Positions 7,255 through 11,904 of a stretch of 11,904 nt of DNA are shown one piece after another. A model generated the notes under the pieces. It was given only the letters and a program-made list of their open reading frames with translations. It did no database searches and was not told the DNA's origin. This DNA comes from Gemmatimonadaceae bacterium (GTDB lineage: Bacteria; Latescibacterota; UBA2968; UBA8231): positions 1 through 11,904 of the forward strand of contig PBSR01000161.1 of the NCBI GenBank assembly GCA_002726335.1, in the 5' to 3' direction. Position numbers and translations under genes: made by a program. Position 1 is the stretch's first letter, and every line of letters starts with the position of its first letter.

Positions 7255-10200
7255 CTCAGGTATCGATCGCCCCGGCCGGCCCTCCGTCAAATGCAGCGCC
7301 GCGTAGGCGATCAACACCCAGAAGATCCCGGCCAGTTCCGGCAGGAAATAGAAATTGTCCACCATCCCGTGGACCAGCGCCGCCGCCATCGCCGCCGCCG
7401 CTCCTATTAGCAGCGGCCCATCCGTCCCTACCGCCGGCCGGCGGTAGGCGCGATGCAGCACCAGGAAGAACAGCCCCACGGTCAGCGCCAGCGCCAGCCC
7501 GCCCACCAATCCGGTGCTCAGCCACGTATCCAGCAACAGGTTGTGCGGGTGCGCCAGATTCGGCTCGCGCCATCCGGCCGGGTCCACAAATGCTGTGTTG
7601 CGGTAGAGAAAATTGTCCGGTCCGATGCCGGTCCACGGCCGTTCCACGATCATTCGCCAGGCCGAATCCCAGATCCACACCCGCGTGGCGCCGCTCTGGT
7701 CGCCGGCCCGGAACAGCGTCCCGAGGCGATCCGCGCCCAGGAATCCGGCCAGCGCGATGGCCGGGGCCGCCAGCAGCGCCAGCGACAGGACGCGATTACG
7801 CCGACGCAGGCGTGACCACCAGGGCGCCGCCAGCATCCCCATCCCCACCGCCGCCGCCAGCCACGAGCCGCGCGATCCCGTTGCCACCACCACCACCCCC
7901 GTCACCAGTGCCGCGCCCCACCAGAGCCGCCGGAATCGCGTCTGCCGGGTCATCAGCGCGATCCCCACCGCCAGCGGTAGCGCCCGTTCCAGCACCAATC
8001 CCAGGTTGTTTGGCGATCCGTACGGACCCCGCAGGCGTGGCAGCTCGCCCACCGTGATTACCCGATCAAACAACGGATCGAAAAGCGCGATCAGCGCCAC
8101 CGCTAGCCCGCCCACCGCCAGCGAGCCCAGCAACAGCCGCCCGTGGCGGCGATCGAGATACGTGGTCAGCAGAACGAAAAGCAGCAGCGGTTCCACGACT
8201 CCGGTTCGCAGACCGCGCAGCGCGAACTTGGTATACGGCGCGAACCCGGCCGCCACGGTGGCCGCCAGCAGGAACGCCAGGCCCAGATACAGGAACCGCG
8301 ACCGGTGCAGTTCGACACGCCGTCGGTAACTCCCCCGCACCACCCACCCGCCGGCCAGCGCCAGCAGCAACAATTCCGGCACGCCGAACGCCACCGGTCC
8401 GATCCGCGGCACCAGCATCTGGAAGAACTGCGCCCCGGCGGTGACGATGCCCACCGCCGCTGGCGACTCAATCGCCAGCAGCACCAGGTAGATCAGCACC
8501 ACGGCCCGAACCGCAGTCACCGGCGATGCGAGGTCTCCGTCCGGCAGCGCCGCTAGCAGAACTGCCGCGCCGCCCGCCGCCAGCAATCCGCCCAGCGGCA
8601 CCCCGGCAATCTCCGCCCCCGGCCACCCCGGTGTCAGCCGAACCCGGCGAACCGCCCCCGGCAGACGATCCCAGAGCGGTCGCAGGAACGCCGCCGCTCC
8701 CAGGGCCACGAGCAACCACAAGAGCGCCGTCAGCACGTAGGGCCAGATCGGCCGCGGATTCGACACCACCACCGCGTCCAGCACCACCTCTCCGCCCCCG
8801 GACAGCTCCGACCCGACCCCGACCGCCGTAATCTCCAGAACGTGGATCCCCGCCGGCAGCCCCGAGGCCAGCGGAATTCGCGCCAATGGCTCCGGTTCCG
8901 ACGCGTAGAGATCGATTACCGCCTGGCCGCGATGATCCTTCGGCACCAGGTCCGGCAGCGAGTCGTTCTCATCAATCCGCACCCGCGCCAATCCCATCTC
9001 CGGGCCCCGGTAAGTCAGTAGCGCAACCGAGTCCCCCTCAAACCGAAGGGTCATCCGCGCCCCGGCCTGCCCGGTGGTCCGCCACAGCCCCAGCGACGCC
9101 AGTTCGCTCGGCTCGCGAGGCCACGGCCCCTCGAACGAATAGGCGGGATTCGTGTCCTGATGAATCCCGGCCCCGGCCACCGGCCCCTCCACCGTGAACT
9201 CCGCCAATTCCAGTAGCGCCGGGCGCGGGGTGAAGTCCCGGTCCATCAGACGGAACCACGGCGTCGGGTCGTCGGGATGAGTCTCACTCGGCCAGCGCGA
9301 GGCCCAGATGAAGATCGTCGACATCCACGGCCACTGCTCGCGGGCCCGCTCGATGCCCTCCACCGTCCACTCGCTCTGGCGCTCCACCGGGTGATCCCCC
9401 CAGATTCCTGGCTTGCCCTGCCAGCCGTCTGGCAGCGCCATCCAGCCGTACTCCGTCGCCCAGATCGGCTTGGCCGTATCCCCGTAGGCGACCATGATCT
9501 CGCGCCAGAGGACTGCCCGCGGGAAGTTCGTCCAGCGTTCCCCGATGCGGACATCGTGGGGGCCGGTGAACAGGCCGTAGGACATCGAAGCCGCCACGTC
9601 GAAATGCGCCTGCGCGCCCAGTACGTAAAGCCGCTCCAAGAATAGCGTGTCGCTCAGGTTGCGCGGCCCGCGCTCCGTTGTCGGCGCCAATCCCGCCAGC
9701 ACGATCACCGCCTCCGGATTCGCCGCCTTCGCGCGGGTGTAGGCGACTCGCAGCATCTGGGCATACTCCGCCGCGTCCGGGTCCCGCTCCCCCCATTCGC
9801 CCCACAGGTTCGGTTCGTTCCAGATCTGGAAATAGCGAACCTTACCCGCGTAGCGGCCAACCACCGCCTCTACGAAATCCCCGAAATCGTCCAGGTTGTC
9901 CGGCGGGCTCTGGCTGCCGGGAAGTTCCGGGTCCCAATCGTTCACCGCCCAGCGCGGCGGTCGCTCCAGGCGCGCCAGAATTTCAATGCCGGCCGCGTCC
10001 GCCGCCGTCACGATCGCGTCATACCGGGCCCAGGTCGGCGCGCCGTCCCGGTAGTTGACGAAGTCCCCCTTCGCCTGCTCCTCGATCTCCTCCCACAGGA
10101 ACTGTTGCCGGATGATTCCGATCCCCGCCGCCTTCAGCGCCGCCAGTTCACGGTCGATAGCGGCTTTATCCGATTCAAGATGCAGAAAGGTGTTCGCGCC

Positions 10201-10329
10201 GATCCCCGGGGCGTCGGTGTAGGGCATAGGTTCGAGCCGTGCGTCGCCATAGGTAACACCACGCTCGAAAAAGTGCCGGTAGGCCACCAGCGACCCGGTC
10301 GCCAGGACCGCCAGTGCCAGGCCGGCCAT
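7108..10329 (-). CDS. Membrane-anchored GH-A glycoside hydrolase fused to O-antigen ligase/Wzy polymerase
   Basis: A 1073-residue three-part protein. Part 1: a hydrophobic N-terminal anchor (about 1-17), then a clan GH-A barrel (about 40-375) with QIWNEPN (Glu172, probable acid/base) and WATEYGW (Glu293, probable nucleophile). Part 2: a beta-rich stretch (about 395-525) resembling a carbohydrate-binding sandwich. Part 3: from residue 528 about a dozen membrane segments with O-antigen ligase family marks: RGPYGSPNNLG (767-777), TGSRGSW (817-823), GIGPDNF (901-907) and HPHNLLLDTWLSTGLVGG (927-944). The predicted topology puts the hydrolase outside the cell. PslG, a GH39 hydrolase of exopolysaccharide synthesis, has a similar anchor-barrel-sandwich layout, so a role in building or trimming a surface polysaccharide is likely. 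The ATG at 10329 has AGGG directly against it, which is poor. The last 50 or so residues read antisense through the neighbouring gene and are not family-like. The barrel is a paralogue of the one encoded just upstream. Confidence 0.88.
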   Translation of the reverse strand: MAGLALAVLATGSLVAYRHFFERGVTYGDARLEPMPYTDAPGIGANTFLHLESDKAAIDRELAALKAAGIGIIRQQFLWEEIEEQAKGDFVNYRDGAPTWARYDAIVTAADAAGIEILARLERPPRWAVNDWDPELPGSQSPPDNLDDFGDFVEAVVGRYAGKVRYFQIWNEPNLWGEWGERDPDAAEYAQMLRVAYTRAKAANPEAVIVLAGLAPTTERGPRNLSDTLFLERLYVLGAQAHFDVAASMSYGLFTGPHDVRIGERWTNFPRAVLWREIMVAYGDTAKPIWATEYGWMALPDGWQGKPGIWGDHPVERQSEWTVEGIERAREQWPWMSTIFIWASRWPSETHPDDPTPWFRLMDRDFTPRPALLELAEFTVEGPVAGAGIHQDTNPAYSFEGPWPREPSELASLGLWRTTGQAGARMTLRFEGDSVALLTYRGPEMGLARVRIDENDSLPDLVPKDHRGQAVIDLYASEPEPLARIPLASGLPAGIHVLEITAVGVGSELSGGGEVVLDAVVVSNPRPIWPYVLTALLWLLVALGAAAFLRPLWDRLPGAVRRVRLTPGWPGAEIAGVPLGGLLAAGGAAVLLAALPDGDLASPVTAVRAVVLIYLVLLAIESPAAVGIVTAGAQFFQMLVPRIGPVAFGVPELLLLALAGGWVVRGSYRRRVELHRSRFLYLGLAFLLAATVAAGFAPYTKFALRGLRTGVVEPLLLFVLLTTYLDRRHGRLLLGSLAVGGLAVALIALFDPLFDRVITVGELPRLRGPYGSPNNLGLVLERALPLAVGIALMTRQTRFRRLWWGAALVTGVVVVATGSRGSWLAAAVGMGMLAAPWWSRLRRRNRVLSLALLAAPAIALAGFLGADRLGTLFRAGDQSGATRVWIWDSAWRMIVERPWTGIGPDNFLYRNTAFVDPAGWREPNLAHPHNLLLDTWLSTGLVGGLALALTVGLFFLVLHRAYRRPAVGTDGPLLIGAAAAMAAALVHGMVDNFYFLPELAGIFWVLIAYAALHLTEGRPGRSIPELGLQVVGGAHYPGGKVAQRAGSLPVGPEVDGGAGDGDTDGAAQFSTKA

Positions 10330-10374
10330 CCCTAGAATCAGCCAACGGAACCGCCGCGACAGCCTGATACGCCC

Positions 10375-11517
10375 CTACTTTCCGGTGGCGGCGCGGGCCA
10401 CCGCCCGGTAGACCGGCCGCGGTGTGAAATCAGGATCGACCATCCGGAAATAGAACTCCGACTCGTCCGGGTCCACATCGATGTACTGGCGCAGGAAGAA
10501 CCAGACACAGAACACCCCGGCCCACGGCCAGTTGGCCCGCGCGTATTCCACTCCACGCACCGTCCACTCCGCCTGCACATCCTCGTCCACTCGCGACCAC
10601 ACCAGCAGGTGGGGCGGGAAGTCGGGCGGTGAGGCATTCCAGCCGTACTCGTTGAACCAGATCGGTTTGTCCCCGTCCCCGTTTGCCACCATAATCGCCC
10701 GCGACAGTTCGACTCGCCGGAAGTTCAGTACCTCGGGATCGGGCGGGTCCTCCGGCGGGAAACCCAGCCCGAAGGCGTTCGCCGAATGGATGTGGAAGTA
10801 GTCGCCCCCGCCCGCGCCGTAGAACTCCCTCAGGAACTCCAGTTCCACCTGCGCCCGGGCGCTCCGTTCCAGGGTGGCCGCCAGCGGCGCGTTGAGGATC
10901 AAGACTTCCGGATCAACCGCCTGGGCCGCCATGAATGCCGTGCGCAGCAGGTCCACGTAGCCGGCGGCGTCCGGCCTCCGGCCGCCCCACTCGTGGGCCA
11001 GATTCGGTTCGTTCCAGATCTGGTAGTGGCGAATCCTTCCCCGGTAGCGGGCCACGATTGTTTCGATGAAGCGGCCGAAATCCTCAAGCTGCGACGGTGG
11101 CTTCGTGGAGGTCGATTCCTCGGGCCGAGCCCAGGCGGGCACCCGGTCAATCCGGGCCACGATCTCGATTCCCGCCTCCTCGGCCAGGTCCACGATCTCG
11201 TCGTACTTCTCCCACGTCGATGTCTTCCAGAGCGGGTCGATGTACTGTCCCGGGCCGGATTGCTCGATATCCGCCCACGGAAAGTGCTGCTTGATCCAGC
11301 CGATCCCCGCGTCCTTCACCATCTGCAGCGTCTTGCGCTTGCGCCAACTTTCCGCGTCCTGGTGCAGAAACGTGTTTGTTCCCCACGGGTTCACCTGGGC
11401 CAGCGGAAGGCGATCCTGTTCGATCTGGCCGGCCGCCGGCTCGCCGCAGCCGGCCAGGACCAGCGGCGCGATCACCAGCCCTTTGGCGAATCCGCGCCGC
11501 GTCAGTCGCCGTCCCAT
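10375..11517 (-). CDS. Tat-exported lipoprotein glycoside hydrolase, clan GH-A (GH39/GH5-like)
   Basis: A 380-residue secreted hydrolase. The start ATG at 11517 gives MGRRLTRRGFAKG, a twin-arginine signal, followed by a hydrophobic stretch and the lipobox VLAGC (Cys24), so the protein is probably exported folded and lipid-anchored. An upstream extension to 11613 would bury this signal. GGGG at 11526-11529 lies eight bases before the ATG. The barrel carries QIWNEPN (Glu170, probable acid/base) and WFNEYGW (Glu290, probable nucleophile), spaced as in clan GH-A retaining enzymes. It lacks the sandwich and membrane domains of its downstream neighbour but shares many stretches with it: NTFLH, AGIEI.AR, QIWNEPNL, EWTV.G, NWPW/QWPW and DFTPRP. 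The two are tandem paralogues, 45 bases apart. It starts 2 bases after the stop of the isomerase gene, so the three genes probably form an operon. Substrate unknown; a surface polysaccharide is likely from context. Confidence 0.9.
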   Translation of the reverse strand: MGRRLTRRGFAKGLVIAPLVLAGCGEPAAGQIEQDRLPLAQVNPWGTNTFLHQDAESWRKRKTLQMVKDAGIGWIKQHFPWADIEQSGPGQYIDPLWKTSTWEKYDEIVDLAEEAGIEIVARIDRVPAWARPEESTSTKPPSQLEDFGRFIETIVARYRGRIRHYQIWNEPNLAHEWGGRRPDAAGYVDLLRTAFMAAQAVDPEVLILNAPLAATLERSARAQVELEFLREFYGAGGGDYFHIHSANAFGLGFPPEDPPDPEVLNFRRVELSRAIMVANGDGDKPIWFNEYGWNASPPDFPPHLLVWSRVDEDVQAEWTVRGVEYARANWPWAGVFCVWFFLRQYIDVDPDESEFYFRMVDPDFTPRPVYRAVARAATGK

Positions 11518-11519
11518 CC

Positions 11520-11904
11520 TCAGCACCCCAGTGCGGAGGTTGCGTATTCCAGGCTGTTTCCGGCCGCCACCGCCGCATCCCGCGAACTGTAGTCCTGAGT
11601 CAGGGTCACCCACCCTTCGTAGCCCCCGTTCTGCAAAACTTCCACAAGCGCATCAAAATCGATCCCGCCGGACCCGACCTCGGTAAAGCCCTCCGCCTCG
11701 ACGAACTCCCGAAACTCGGCCTCCGCCGCCATCGTCCGGTCAAAGACATCGACCTCTACGTCGCGAAAATGAACGTAGCCGATCCGGTCGATGTTGCGCT
11801 CAAAGAACTCCGCCGGGTCGATTCCGGCGTAGAACAGATGCCCGCAGTCGGCCGCCAGCCGGATGGTCTCCGGGTTCGTATCCGCCATCATCCGTTCCAC
11901 CTCG
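11520..11904 (-). CDS. Sugar phosphate isomerase/epimerase-like TIM barrel, N-terminus cut by the window edge
   Basis: The last 127 residues of a xylose-isomerase-like TIM barrel (AP endonuclease 2 superfamily, the group holding inosose dehydratase IolE and hexulose/tagatose epimerases). Seen: LAADCGHLFYAG, the usual D-x-GH metal region, then IGYVHFRDV with a second histidine, and GSGGIDFDALVEVLQNGGYEGW near the end. Family members usually follow GYxGW with a strand ending in a metal-binding Glu (VEQD); here it reads VTLTQD, with Thr in that place, so the metal site may be altered. The frame is open to the edge with no convincing start, and the GTG at 11900 would remove more than half the barrel, so the true start lies outside. 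The gene stops (TGA 11520-11522) 2 bases before the lipoprotein hydrolase gene. It may convert a sugar released by, or destined for, the neighbouring polysaccharide enzymes; the reaction cannot be told. Confidence 0.82.
   Translation of the reverse strand, partial: EVERMMADTNPETIRLAADCGHLFYAGIDPAEFFERNIDRIGYVHFRDVEVDVFDRTMAAEAEFREFVEAEGFTEVGSGGIDFDALVEVLQNGGYEGWVTLTQDYSSRDAAVAAGNSLEYATSALGC

Noticed and set aside
10218..10240. A GGTTCGAGCC stretch resembling a tRNA T-arm
   Set aside because: It lies inside the fusion protein's coding sequence and no matching acceptor, D or anticodon arms are present.

Overview
The window is GC-rich bacterial chromosome (I estimate roughly 65% or more by eye), gene-dense, with TTG/GTG/ATG starts and TAA, TAG and TGA stops. 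The set of genes (haem A synthase, Rrf2 regulator, a TIGR03960-type radical SAM protein, MnmE, a Tat-exported lipoprotein glycosidase, and a membrane-anchored glycosidase fused to an O-antigen ligase/polymerase) would fit a Chloroflexota-like bacterium. That taxonomic guess is inference only. I see no phage, IS, CRISPR, tRNA or rRNA.

Left block, minus strand (1-2553): reading in transcription order, a zinc-type medium-chain dehydrogenase interrupted by one in-frame TAA, an Rrf2 regulator with three C-terminal cysteines, and haem A synthase CtaA, which runs off the left edge within its last membrane segment. Small palindromes lie upstream of the regulator and of ctaA and may be operator sites. 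A plausible promoter for the dehydrogenase lies in the divergent gap 2560-2699.

Central block, plus strand (2700-7254): a B12-binding-domain radical SAM protein, 30 bases, MnmE (tRNA wobble-uridine modification GTPase), then an unrecognised 447-residue protein whose TTG start overlaps the mnmE stop by 11 bases. That protein carries a HEPN-like R-x4-H motif in a context resembling Apea-type HEPN domains. A candidate RNase translationally coupled to a tRNA-modification enzyme is one of the two most interesting features here.

Right block, minus strand (7108-11904): in transcription order, a sugar isomerase/epimerase-like TIM barrel (cut by the right edge), a Tat lipoprotein clan GH-A glycoside hydrolase starting 2 bases after it, and a 1073-residue membrane protein starting 45 bases further on. 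The last is a paralogous GH-A hydrolase, a beta-sandwich and a multi-pass O-antigen ligase/Wzy domain in one chain. The layout recalls the PslG hydrolase plus polymerase of exopolysaccharide systems, here fused. Its 3' end overlaps the HEPN-like gene tail to tail by 147 bases.
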